64,000 nt of DNA, taken from contig JAKIZI010000002.1 in the NCBI GenBank assembly GCA_022708105.1, positions 20,022-84,021 on the forward strand. The letters are read 5' to 3'. Each line of letters starts with the position of its first letter. Within the stretch, counting starts at the first letter, position 1. This document shows positions 8,835 through 17,909 of this stretch, piece after piece. Source of the stretch: Bacteroidota bacterium (lineage in GTDB: Bacteria > Bacteroidota > Bacteroidia > Bacteroidales > WCHB1-69). A model generated the notes under the pieces. It was not told where the DNA came from and did no database searches. It was given only the letters and a program-made list of their open reading frames with translations. The translations under genes were made by a program, and so were the position numbers.

Positions 8835-11660
8835 TTAAAGTTTTTTTGCCAAATACTTGCCGGTGTAGGAATGGGAGCAGTGAACCAAATCTTCCGGCGT
8901 CCCTTCGAACACAATTTTGCCGCCTTTTTCTCCGCCTTCGGGGCCCATATCTATTACCCAATCGGCACACTTAATAATCTCGGGATTATGTTCAATCACA
9001 ATGATTGAATGTCCTTTTTCTATGAGTTTATTAAAAGATTGATACAGTTTATTAATATCATGAAAATGAAGTCCTGTAGTAGGTTCATCGAAAACAAAAA
9101 GAGAGCTCTGAAGGTGGTTTCCCTGAGCCAGATAATAGGCCAGTTTTACACGTTGTGCTTCTCCTCCGGAAAGAGTTGACGAAGATTGTCCCATTTTGAG
9201 ATATCCCAATCCGACCTCTTGAAGAGGAATCAATTTATTGATAATATTTTCAATGATTTTTTCTTTTTTAGGAAGCGTAGAGAAAAATTCAATTGCCTGA
9301 TTAATGGTCATCTGTAACATATCCGCAATGGTTTGTCCATGGACTTTAATATCCAGAACCTCTTCCTTGAAACGGGTTCCGTGACATTCATCACAAATCA
9401 GGTCCACATCCGCCATAAATTGCATGCCAATATGAATGACGCCTTCGCCTTCACACTCTTCGCATCTGCCTCCGGCAACATTGAAAGAGAAAAATCCTGA
9501 TTTATAATTTCGTTGTTTCGATAGGGGTTGGCTTGCAAATAATTCGCGAATATCATCATACGCCTTGACGTATGTAACAGGATTGGAACGCGATGAACGT
9601 CCGATGGGATTTTGGTCCACCATAATCACATCGTTAATTTTAGAAAAATCGGCATTAATTTTGGAGAATTTTCCCGGTTTTTCGTTTTTCTCAGTAATGA
9701 TTCTTTGCAATGCCGGAACCATAATGTTTTTGATTAAAGAGCTTTTCCCCGAACCGCTCACTCCGGTAATGACCACAAAAATATCCAATGGGATTTTTAC
9801 GGTAATATTTTTAAGATTATTCTCTTTGGCTCCCACAATTTCCACATAATTTCTCCATGTGCGTCTTCTTTCGGGAATAGGAATCGATAAACTGTCTTCA
9901 TGTTCAGGATGGCTCATTCCACGCAAATAAGAGGCCGTCAGATTATTTTTTTCATTGATCAGAGCATCGTATTTTCCCTGAAAAATAACTTCTCCACCTA
10001 ACCGTCCCGCCTTTGGTCCGATATCAATAATATAGTCGGCATGACGAATAATCTCTTCTTCATGCTCTACCACGACAACGGTATTGCCGATATCACGGAG
10101 CCGTTTTAACACTTTAATCAAATTTTCGGTATCGCGTGCATGTAAACCTATACTTGGTTCATCGAGAATATAAAGTGAGCCTACCAAACTGCTTCCTAAA
10201 GAAGTCGCCAAATTGATACGTTGTGATTCTCCGCCGGACAGACTTCGGCTAAGTCTATTAAGCGTAAGATAACCCAATCCGACATCATTAAGAAATTGCA
10301 ATCTGTTTTTGAGTTCCGTAATGATATGATGACCTATAAATTCTTCATTTGAGTTCTTATAGGTAAAGTTTTGAAAGAAGAGACTGAGATCCTCAATGGG
10401 CGTTAACAGCATGTCCGAAATTGATTTGCCTTTAACCTTAACATAGTTGGCATCTTTTCGTAATCTTGTACCCAAACAATCAGGGCAAATGGTGCGGCCA
10501 CGATATCGTGAAATTAAAACCCGATATTGAATTTTATAAATGTTGTTTTCTACATATTTAAAAAATTGCCGAATTCCTTCGATTCCGTTTTGTTCATCTC
10601 CTTCCCAAAGCAATCGATATTCTTCATCTGTCAAATGCTCAATGGCTCGATGGAGGGGGAAATCCTTTTTTACGGCCTTTTTAATAAAATATTGCTTCCA
10701 TTCTTGCAGTTTTTCTCCTTTCCAGCAGGCAATGGCATCTTCAAATACAGACAAGGACTTGTCCGGAATGACCAGGTCGGGATCGATGCCGTCAATGAGT
10801 CCCAAACCTCCACAGGTAGGGCATGCCCCATAAGGATTGTTAAAACCGAAAAAATTGACTGATGGTTCTTCAAATGGAATACCGTCCATCTCAAATAAAT
10901 GACTGAAGTGGCGTTGAATCCGTGATCCATTTTCAACTTGAATGGTGCATTTTCCTTTCCCTTCATAAAAGGCAGTCTCTATGGAGTCGGATAAACGAGT
11001 CAGATGCTCTGAAATATTAGCTCTTTTGAATCGGTCAATCAATACATGGATTGATGCATTTTTATTTAGTTTTTTGGCAATAAGGATATGGTCAATTTCC
11101 GTAATCTCTTTATTAATTAAAATCCTGCTGTACCCTTGTTTTTTGAGAATTTCTAATTGTTCGAAAGGGGTACGGTCGGAAATGATATGAAAAGGAGCCA
11201 ATACATAAATTTTCGCCTCATCTGCCTGTTCATTAATAAAAGAGATAACATCAGCAACATTTTCTCTTTTTACCTCTTTGCCGCTTATGGGCGAGTATGT
11301 TTTGCCCATACGAGCGAACAGCAACTTCAAATACTCATAAATTTCGGTTGTTGTGCCAACTGTAGAACGAGGATTTCGAGAAATAACCCGTTGTTCAATT
11401 GCAATTGCCGGAGGAATTCCCTTGATACTTTCTACTTCGGGTTTGGAAATCTTGCCCATAAATTGGCGGGCATAAGAACTCAAACTTTCGACATATCGTC
11501 TTTGTCCCTCAGCGTATAACGTATCGAAAGCCAAAGAAGATTTTCCGGATCCTGAAAGTCCCGTGATAACTACTAATTGATTACGGGGAATATCAACATT
11601 TATGTTTTTTAGATTATTCGCCTTCGCTCCCCGTATAGAGATATATTCATCATTCGTCAT
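8835..11660 (-). CDS. uvrA: Excinuclease ABC subunit A
   Basis: UvrA is the damage-sensing ATPase of nucleotide excision repair. The 941-residue protein has two ABC modules: Walker A GLSGSGKSSLAFDTLYAEGQ near residue 33 and GVSGSGKSSLIKNIM in the second half, each with an ABC signature (SLSGGESQR, TLSGGEAQR) and Walker B (YILDEPSIGLH, FVFDEPTTGLH). Zinc fingers are visible as CPTCGGLG in the first half and as CEECEGEG with CDECHGTRF in the second. The length is normal. The start ATG at 11660 follows the T9SS type B gene by 29 nt, so transcription may read through from that gene; this is an odd partner for a repair gene and could be coincidental. Confidence 0.97.
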   Translation of the reverse strand: MTNDEYISIRGAKANNLKNINVDIPRNQLVVITGLSGSGKSSLAFDTLYAEGQRRYVESLSSYARQFMGKISKPEVESIKGIPPAIAIEQRVISRNPRSTVGTTTEIYEYLKLLFARMGKTYSPISGKEVKRENVADVISFINEQADEAKIYVLAPFHIISDRTPFEQLEILKKQGYSRILINKEITEIDHILIAKKLNKNASIHVLIDRFKRANISEHLTRLSDSIETAFYEGKGKCTIQVENGSRIQRHFSHLFEMDGIPFEEPSVNFFGFNNPYGACPTCGGLGLIDGIDPDLVIPDKSLSVFEDAIACWKGEKLQEWKQYFIKKAVKKDFPLHRAIEHLTDEEYRLLWEGDEQNGIEGIRQFFKYVENNIYKIQYRVLISRYRGRTICPDCLGTRLRKDANYVKVKGKSISDMLLTPIEDLSLFFQNFTYKNSNEEFIGHHIITELKNRLQFLNDVGLGYLTLNRLSRSLSGGESQRINLATSLGSSLVGSLYILDEPSIGLHARDTENLIKVLKRLRDIGNTVVVVEHEEEIIRHADYIIDIGPKAGRLGGEVIFQGKYDALINEKNNLTASYLRGMSHPEHEDSLSIPIPERRRTWRNYVEIVGAKENNLKNITVKIPLDIFVVITGVSGSGKSSLIKNIMVPALQRIITEKNEKPGKFSKINADFSKINDVIMVDQNPIGRSSRSNPVTYVKAYDDIRELFASQPLSKQRNYKSGFFSFNVAGGRCEECEGEGVIHIGMQFMADVDLICDECHGTRFKEEVLDIKVHGQTIADMLQMTINQAIEFFSTLPKKEKIIENIINKLIPLQEVGLGYLKMGQSSSTLSGGEAQRVKLAYYLAQGNHLQSSLFVFDEPTTGLHFHDINKLYQSFNKLIEKGHSIIVIEHNPEIIKCADWVIDMGPEGGEKGGKIVFEGTPEDLVHCSHSYTGKYLAKKL

Positions 11661-11689
11661 GTGTCCGCCCCTGTCTCTTCTGAATTACT

Positions 11690-14536
11690 TTATCTGATAA
11701 TCGTAAGCGAACTATGATATTTGGTTACTTTTACATAACTCTCATACATAAAAGTGAAGTAATAAACACCATCGGATAATTTTGACGGGTTAAACCCTTC
11801 ATTTTCATTGTAAATTGTGCCTTCTTTTATGTAAGTCTGATAGTTCTCTTTTTCATAGACCTTCTTTCCCCATCTGTCATATACGGATAATATATTGGAG
11901 AAGTAAGGATTCATATTTTCAACAGCAAAAACATCATTTTTTCCATCACCATTCGGAGTAAGTACATTCGTAAATTTCAACTCAGCTTCTACAATAACGA
12001 CATAAGTCACAGAACTGGAACAATCATTTTCATTAGTTACGGAAAGAGTAACCTCATAATTTCCCCAGCTTTCATAGGGATGTTCTTCAGGATTAGCTTC
12101 AGTACTAGTAGTTTCGTCACCAAAATCCCAATGCCATGTAAGGTTATCGGTCGGATCAACATCGGAAGTATTGATAAATTCAATTGGAATATCTTCCAAT
12201 GTGGAAGCAATTATGTTAGGATCGCTTTCTACTTCTACGGGAACAACTAAATTATCAATATAGGTCACAGTAAAGGATGCATCGGGTTGAGGATAAACCT
12301 CAATATAGTTAACCATAGTGGTGTCATCGGAACATCCATCGGCACTTATAATCAAAAGATAAACGGTATAAAAACCTGAACGAGTGAGTCTGAATGTGGG
12401 GCTTCGTTGGTTGGAAGTGGCAACCGTATCGTTGGCTTCATTGAGAATAATCCATTCATACATATAGGTAAGAGCCGGAGTAGAAAGATCTGTCAATGTA
12501 ATGTCTAAAGGTTGGCATCCTGCTAATTTATTGGATGAGAAGTTAGCAACGGGTTGTTCGAAAAAATCGACATTGATGGTGTCATAACTTACACAATTTA
12601 AAGTATGGCCATTATTTGAAGTAGTAACGGTTACATCAAAAGTGCCCGGTTGATCAACACTAATTGTTTCTGTAGTGGCTCCGGTGTTCCATAAATAACT
12701 AGTATTTCCATGGTTGTAATTCGGATTTAAAGTTGTAGAAGTTCCTTCGCATATTCCAACATCATCTCCAAGGTTCAAGGTTGGTGTTTGAACGACCGTC
12801 AGTGTGAATGTGCTATCATAGATACATCCATAATTGTCGATAAGTGTAAAGGTATAGTTGTAATCTCCGGCAACACTTGCATCAATTTGTGCTTCTGTAT
12901 CAGATACAGGGATGAGATTATCTCCGGACCATTGAACTTGATCAACCGTTACCGTATAATCCCAAGGTTGTGGCATAAGAGATGGATCTAAGTTTAATTC
13001 CCATTCCCAAATCCAACCGTCATCAATACCCCATTGGTCACAGATTTCAATACTCCATGCTCCGTTAAGAGGACAACCGATTAACCCTGAAAAAGAATTT
13101 ACCGGATGATAGTAATTGGTTCCATTCGCACGATTTGAAGAGTCAATTGCAACACCTTGACTTACAGAGACGGTATTCCCTTGATATAGGTATCCGTTAC
13201 TTGGCCCGTATGTAAATCCCTCGGTCGTATTTTGAGAAAAACAGTAATTCCATCCTGTTCCTGCATTGGCAGGATTTCCGATACACACCTGAGCGCCGCT
13301 ATCGTTGTCATTGGCATCCCCCAAAAATGTACCTCCGCCGTTTTGGGATTCCATCATTACTGATTGTCCGTTGGGACAAATCAATGCAATGGTGATATCT
13401 CCAATAAATGTATGTTCCATTGTGAAACATACTGAAATTAAGTCATTAATGGAAGATATAGTTGCTCCTAAGGGAAAATCGGTAAAATAAACCGTAGCGT
13501 CATAGCAACGGGGAAGTCCGTAATCTTCACAACGCGGACCGTCGGGCAAGTGCAATAAGCTATCAAAAGTCAGGGAAGATGTTTGTGTATTTGAAATGGT
13601 ATCCAACGTAATCATGCTGGTTGAATCGTATCCAACAATAATATTATCAATAGTTTGGCCGGAGCAAACATCATCCAATCGGTCAATTTGGCGAATCGGA
13701 TTGTCTGAAACTCTTACCCGGATGTAGTCGATGGTTGTGGAGGGGCAGTTCTTCCAGTCTTTAATTTCCAATCGAACATCTACTCCTCGTCCGGGAGGAA
13801 AAGTACTTGAATAAACACTATCGCCGACACCTCCAAAAACAAGATCCCCAATGTGCCAATTAAAAGTAGATGTAGCATGAGATTGTGCATACATGTGATT
13901 GTTGTCGGTATATATGGAATCAGAAGATGCTACCGCAAAAGTTGCAGCGTAATCAGGACATAAATTCATATAATAATATCCGTCCGATGGATCCAATATC
14001 AGTGGAGGATCGCAATTGATTCGGTCGAGATGGGTCATAATGGGTTGGCAAGCTTCATGACAAGAAGTTTCTACCACCAATCCGGTTGATTGAGTGGACC
14101 CGTTTGATTTTAAAACAATAGTAACGGCTCCATTGTCGGGATTGAGTGAATTTGCCCGAAAAGACCAACTGTCTAAGATAATGTTGTTGGTTGAATTCCA
14201 CCAGGGAGCATTCAAACTACCCATTAATACCAAATATTGCGGATTGGCAGTTCCGGCGTTATAAATATAAACTGTATCTGAAGGATCAATATCAGAACCG
14301 CTACGCAGTAAGATTTGTACGTAAGGATGAAGCGGATCATTAGAAGTTATGGTAATGGTATCGCGGCTATTGGCTTGGTAGTTGCCATTTGCACCTCCGT
14401 TATCATAAATAATAATTCCACATCCCGATACTGTTCGTTTGCTTTGATAGGGCATGTTATATGCTTGAGCCTGAACTAAAATAGGGAGACTCATTAGCAT
14501 CCCAATAATGAAAATGTAGATTTTTTTTATTTTCAT
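11690..14536 (-). CDS. Large secreted protein with P-domain, PKD repeats and T9SS type B sorting domain
   Basis: A 948-residue exported protein. The signal peptide covers residues 1-23 (ending PILVQAQ). Around residues 320-520 lies a proprotein-convertase P-like beta-sandwich (TMEHTFIGDITIALICPNG, then GAWSIEICDQWGIDDGWIWEWEL). PKD/Ig-like repeats follow (LNLGDDVGICEG; ANFSSNKLAGCQPLDITLTD; WHWDFGDETTSTEANPEEH). The last about 90 residues are a type B C-terminal domain of the gliding-motility kind (FTNVLTPNGDGKNDVFAVEN, YDRWGKKVYE, LSDGVYYFTF). The protein should be exported by SecYEG and then the T9SS to the cell surface or medium. The role is unknown; adhesion or polymer binding is plausible. 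uvrA follows after 29 nt. Confidence 0.85.
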   Translation of the reverse strand: MKIKKIYIFIIGMLMSLPILVQAQAYNMPYQSKRTVSGCGIIIYDNGGANGNYQANSRDTITITSNDPLHPYVQILLRSGSDIDPSDTVYIYNAGTANPQYLVLMGSLNAPWWNSTNNIILDSWSFRANSLNPDNGAVTIVLKSNGSTQSTGLVVETSCHEACQPIMTHLDRINCDPPLILDPSDGYYYMNLCPDYAATFAVASSDSIYTDNNHMYAQSHATSTFNWHIGDLVFGGVGDSVYSSTFPPGRGVDVRLEIKDWKNCPSTTIDYIRVRVSDNPIRQIDRLDDVCSGQTIDNIIVGYDSTSMITLDTISNTQTSSLTFDSLLHLPDGPRCEDYGLPRCYDATVYFTDFPLGATISSINDLISVCFTMEHTFIGDITIALICPNGQSVMMESQNGGGTFLGDANDNDSGAQVCIGNPANAGTGWNYCFSQNTTEGFTYGPSNGYLYQGNTVSVSQGVAIDSSNRANGTNYYHPVNSFSGLIGCPLNGAWSIEICDQWGIDDGWIWEWELNLDPSLMPQPWDYTVTVDQVQWSGDNLIPVSDTEAQIDASVAGDYNYTFTLIDNYGCIYDSTFTLTVVQTPTLNLGDDVGICEGTSTTLNPNYNHGNTSYLWNTGATTETISVDQPGTFDVTVTTSNNGHTLNCVSYDTINVDFFEQPVANFSSNKLAGCQPLDITLTDLSTPALTYMYEWIILNEANDTVATSNQRSPTFRLTRSGFYTVYLLIISADGCSDDTTMVNYIEVYPQPDASFTVTYIDNLVVPVEVESDPNIIASTLEDIPIEFINTSDVDPTDNLTWHWDFGDETTSTEANPEEHPYESWGNYEVTLSVTNENDCSSSVTYVVIVEAELKFTNVLTPNGDGKNDVFAVENMNPYFSNILSVYDRWGKKVYEKENYQTYIKEGTIYNENEGFNPSKLSDGVYYFTFMYESYVKVTKYHSSLTIIR

Positions 14537-14586
14537 AATTTTATTTTCAAAAAATATAATTGGATTTTTTATTTTCTAATTTTTTT

Positions 14587-15054
14587 TTATTTGATAATAA
14601 TCTTATTATCATTCAAATAACGAGATAAATTTTCTTCATAAGTCTTACGGGAATAAACAACAAAATACTTTTTCCCTTCTTCTATCACATAATAAATAGT
14701 TTCATCGTATGGAATATTTAATTCGTATAAATACGGATTAAAAGTTTTGTTTTCAAATACAACAGCCGTTTCCTGAAATGTTCCTGTCCCGTCTTTTAAG
14801 CGAAGTTCAGAGATAAGTCCTTGGTTTATTCCGTTTTCGGGTTCTGTTTCAGAAATATAGTACATGTTATCCAAGTAGTAATTATACACAGCAATCTTGA
14901 ACGAACCGCTTTCTTCCATTTGGGACAATTTTTCATTCCCAATGACTCCGATTAGCCGTTGATCCGGCTTTAATTCCATATTTTGAGCGTATATACTGCC
15001 TGCTACAAAGAGCAAAAAAAATAAAACCGCACTTTTTGTAAATTGATGTATCAT
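14587..15054 (-). CDS. Small exported protein of unknown function
   Basis: A 155-residue protein beginning MIHQFTKSAVLFFLLFVAG with a signal peptide ending at SIYAQ. The rest is beta-rich (TYEENLSRYLNDNKIIIK at the end) and I do not recognise a family. A longer frame opens at 15123, overlapping the birA stop as ATGA. I prefer the ATG at 15054 because the signal peptide starts there and because a good promoter (TTTG at 15123-15126, TATTTTTG at 15095-15102 on the minus strand) lies inside the extension. The gene therefore has its own promoter although it directly follows birA. Confidence 0.65.
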   Translation of the reverse strand: MIHQFTKSAVLFFLLFVAGSIYAQNMELKPDQRLIGVIGNEKLSQMEESGSFKIAVYNYYLDNMYYISETEPENGINQGLISELRLKDGTGTFQETAVVFENKTFNPYLYELNIPYDETIYYVIEEGKKYFVVYSRKTYEENLSRYLNDNKIIIK

Positions 15055-15094
15055 AATGATTTTTTTAAATGTTTTTCCCTGATTTATTTTGACG

Positions 15095-15126
15095 CAAAAA
15101 TATAAAAAAAAGTTGCATTTCACAAA
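15095..15126 (-). promoter_or_regulatory. Bacteroidota-type promoter of the small exported protein
   Basis: On the minus strand: TTTG (15126-15123), 20 nt, then TATTTTTG (15102-15095). Both boxes and the spacing match the -33/-7 pattern. It lies 40 nt upstream of the ATG at 15054 and decides that start over the longer frame. Confidence 0.75.
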
Positions 15127-15866
15127 AACTTTACCTCTTTTAATCCAAAAGATGAAATATTTCCCTTTTCATCCATTAAAAGAAGCCGACCGTATAAATC
15201 TATTCCTGTGATAATTTTCATGGTTTCTATACCATTTATTAAATATAAATGTTTCTCCTGATATTGATACAAAGCATTTAAATATTCATTTTTTAAAATT
15301 AAATGATTTTGTATGTTTAATAAATGATAATCTTGTTTGAGTATATCAATAAATTTTTCTAAAAGAGATTTTGTGTCATAGTTTTTTTCGGTAATCATTT
15401 TTAAAGAGATCGGATTCGGAATGGAAGATGAGAACTGAACTTGATTAACATTGATTCCTATGCCGGCAATAGTCCTGCTAATACAATCTCCTTCGAGAAA
15501 ATGTTCAATGAGAATTCCTCCAATTTTGTCGGAGCCAACATAAATGTCATTAGGCCATTTGATCTGAACTTTTGGAAGGTAACGTAATAGTAATTTTCGA
15601 ATTGCTAATGAAAAATATTGATTAAAAATGAATTGAGATACAGGTGGAAGGGGGGGGGTAAAGTAGATGCTTGCCAAAATATTTGCTCCGTGGCTACTCT
15701 CCCATGTGTTTGTTCCTTGTCCTCTTCCATGAGTCTGTTCTGCGGTGTATACTGTATAAAATTCGGGTAAATTATTGTTAGATAAAAGCTTGTCTTCTGC
15801 CAATTTTTTAAGAAAATTATTGGTGGAATCAGTAGTGTCAATAAAATGAAATAATTTTTTTTTCAT
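15120..15866 (-). CDS. birA: Biotin--[acetyl-CoA carboxylase] ligase
   Basis: Biotin protein ligase that activates biotin as biotinyl-AMP and transfers it to the carrier lysine of acyl-CoA carboxylases. Motifs: TDSTNNFLKKL near the N-terminus, TAEQTHGRGQGTNTWES (the GRG..W adenylate loop), ILASIYF, KWPNDIYVGSDKIGGILIE and AGIGINVN. No N-terminal helix-turn-helix is present, so it is a ligase without the DNA-binding repressor domain. Of the possible starts I chose MKKKLFHF at 15866; an ATG at 15893 would add nine residues. The codons for FTPPLPP contain an uninterrupted run of nine C on the coding strand (15650-15658), a potential slippage site. The C-terminus is shorter than in E. coli, as is common in this phylum. 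Confidence 0.92.
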   Translation of the reverse strand: MKKKLFHFIDTTDSTNNFLKKLAEDKLLSNNNLPEFYTVYTAEQTHGRGQGTNTWESSHGANILASIYFTPPLPPVSQFIFNQYFSLAIRKLLLRYLPKVQIKWPNDIYVGSDKIGGILIEHFLEGDCISRTIAGIGINVNQVQFSSSIPNPISLKMITEKNYDTKSLLEKFIDILKQDYHLLNIQNHLILKNEYLNALYQYQEKHLYLINGIETMKIITGIDLYGRLLLMDEKGNISSFGLKEVKFL

Positions 15867-15880
15867 TTGACAAAAATAAC

Positions 15881-15888
15881 TATCTTTG
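15881..15888 (+). promoter_or_regulatory. -7 box for the DUF4197 lipoprotein gene
   Basis: TATCTTTG, an exact TAnnTTTG match, 20 nt before the ATG at 15909 and divergent from birA. The T-rich sequence upstream hides any -33 element. Confidence 0.55.
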
Positions 15889-15908
15889 CCCAATAATTTA
15901 GTGAAAAA

Positions 15909-16598
15909 ATGAAAAAAATCAGATTGTTTTTATTTGCAATGCTTGCAGTTGCTTTTTCTTCTTGCTACGACGAAACCAATGAGTTCGCTGAAAGTATGTT
16001 TACCAATGAAAAAATATCAAATGCATTAAAAAGTTGTTTGAAAATTTCAAAGGATACGGCGGTCAATAAACTCTGTATTTCTGATGGTTTTTATGAAAAT
16101 GAAAGTTATTACATTAATTTACCTCAAGGACTTAATCAAATGGCTGATACATTAGCTGAATACGGGGATGAAGATATTATTGATTCCTTGGTGTTGAAAA
16201 TGAATCGTACCGCTGAAACTGTCGGGAATAAAATCTCTCAGCAATTTAATTCTACGATCACGGCAATCTCATTTTCCGATCCTAATGAAATTTTGAATGG
16301 AAGTAGTATTTCCGCAACTTCTTATTTGAAGTTATACAAAGAAACGGCACTAATATCCTCTCTTAAAACCGAGATTGAAAATACAATGAATGCCAATGGA
16401 GGGAAAGCCTATTGGGAAGATGCGATTTCAACATACTACCAAAGGACCTCTGTTCCGATTTCCTATGATTTATATCGTTATATGTCTGAAGAGATAATTT
16501 CGGCAATCTTTGCGGAAATGGAAAAAGAAGAGGACAATATTCGCACGCTCCCCGAGCATAGAGTGACTACGGAATTGGAGGAAGTGTTCGGCAATTAA
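15909..16598 (+). CDS. DUF4197-like lipoprotein
   Basis: A 229-residue protein with a lipoprotein signal (LFLFAMLAVAFSSC, Cys19 expected to be lipidated). The mature part resembles DUF4197: SNALKSCLKISKDTAVNKL, then SDGFYENESYYINLPQGL, SLVLKMNRTAETVGNKI and ISFSDPNEILNGSSISATSYLK. The family is widespread in Bacteroidota and Proteobacteria with no known role. This copy is divergent, so the family call is moderate. It has its own promoter, divergent from birA, and pfp follows 48 nt downstream. Confidence 0.72.
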   Translation: MKKIRLFLFAMLAVAFSSCYDETNEFAESMFTNEKISNALKSCLKISKDTAVNKLCISDGFYENESYYINLPQGLNQMADTLAEYGDEDIIDSLVLKMNRTAETVGNKISQQFNSTITAISFSDPNEILNGSSISATSYLKLYKETALISSLKTEIENTMNANGGKAYWEDAISTYYQRTSVPISYDLYRYMSEEIISAIFAEMEKEEDNIRTLPEHRVTTELEEVFGN

Positions 16599-16646
16599 TT
16601 CTTTTGAATTTTTAATTTAATGTTAGACTATAATTAATCTTGATTT

Positions 16647-17879
16647 ATGAGAACGGAAAAACTTTTTTCAGGAAAAACATTAGCTATTTTATCCGGTGGC
16701 GGTGATACCCCGGCTATTAATTCTAGTATTGAATGTGTACGGAATCGCGCCTCTATGCTTGGTTTCAAAGTGTACGGAATTCAACGTGGATGGAAAGGCC
16801 TTTTGGGTAATGGCGATGTGGTTGATCTGACAAATATTCCATATAACGGAATTTATGGAGGAACCGCCCTTTTGTCGAGCAGAACAAATCCTTTTCCGGG
16901 AAAGAAAAATACAGAAGACCGTTCTGAACAAATATTAAGAAACATTGAACGATATAAAATTGATGTTTTGGTAACCATAGGGGGTGATGATACGAATGGG
17001 GCTGCCAAAAAATTGTATGAGCAATACGGAATTCCGGTTATCGGTTTCCCTAAAACCATTGATAATGACCTGCGGACACATACATTGCATCATTATGGAG
17101 GTCAACAAAATGAAACCGTACTATGTCCCGGTTTCCCTTCTGGAGCATTGGCCATTAAGAAATTAACAGCGAAATTGCACACAACCAATGAGTCTCACCA
17201 ACGAATTATGGTTCTTGAAGTGATGGGAAGAGATGCCGGATGGCTGACAGGAAGTGCCATTTTCGGAGGAGCACAGGTTGCCCTTATTCCTGAAGTTGAA
17301 ATGACGAGAGAACGTAAGGATTTCTTTTTCGAATTTGTCAAGGAAAAATATATGAGATCTCCCAAACGAAGTTTGATTATTGCAGTTTCGGAAGGCGTTC
17401 GTTGGTGGAACGAGGAAAAACAAACGTTGGATATGGTCTATGCCAGTCCTGATTTAGATGAATATGGACATCCTCGCTTCGGAGGAATCAGTGGGGTAAT
17501 TGCTTCCGAAATTTCCAAAAGAACCGGTATCGAAGCCCGGGGACAAATTTCAGGATATATTCCCCGTGCCGGAAAATGCTCGGAATATGATCGCAGATTA
17601 ACTTCTACGCTCGCCGATAAGGTAGTAGACCTTTTGTTGAGAGCTGACTATGGGAAAATGCCCGTGATGAAAAATATTGTTCCTTATTCCGAACTCGAAG
17701 AGTACCATACCAGTGCTATTGAAATGGGCAATATCGGCAATTTTCCTCTCCCTGAAGATTATTATAACGCAAATGAATTTTATTTTACCGACCAATATAT
17801 AGATTTCCTATCCAATATTCTTGGGGCGCCTTATCGCATGGAGTTTGATTATGAATTCCCGTTGGTGATTCCTCATTAA
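16647..17879 (+). CDS. pfp: Phosphofructokinase, pyrophosphate-dependent type
   Basis: Converts fructose 6-phosphate to fructose 1,6-bisphosphate in glycolysis. The 410-residue protein has LAILSGGGDTPAINSSI near the N-terminus, VTIGGDDTNGAAKKL at about residue 110 and FPKTIDNDL at about residue 134. In the PFK family, Asp after GGD and Lys in PKTIDND mark enzymes using pyrophosphate; ATP enzymes have Gly at both sites. Both diagnostic residues are of the PPi type, so the reaction may be reversible. MGRDAGWLTGSAIFGGA and SGYIPRAGKCSEYDRRLT are further family motifs. murA follows after 30 nt. The donor assignment is inference from the two residues and is untested. Confidence 0.9.
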   Translation: MRTEKLFSGKTLAILSGGGDTPAINSSIECVRNRASMLGFKVYGIQRGWKGLLGNGDVVDLTNIPYNGIYGGTALLSSRTNPFPGKKNTEDRSEQILRNIERYKIDVLVTIGGDDTNGAAKKLYEQYGIPVIGFPKTIDNDLRTHTLHHYGGQQNETVLCPGFPSGALAIKKLTAKLHTTNESHQRIMVLEVMGRDAGWLTGSAIFGGAQVALIPEVEMTRERKDFFFEFVKEKYMRSPKRSLIIAVSEGVRWWNEEKQTLDMVYASPDLDEYGHPRFGGISGVIASEISKRTGIEARGQISGYIPRAGKCSEYDRRLTSTLADKVVDLLLRADYGKMPVMKNIVPYSELEEYHTSAIEMGNIGNFPLPEDYYNANEFYFTDQYIDFLSNILGAPYRMEFDYEFPLVIPH

Positions 17880-17909
17880 TATTTATTAATCAGTTAATTA
17901 AATTAAATT

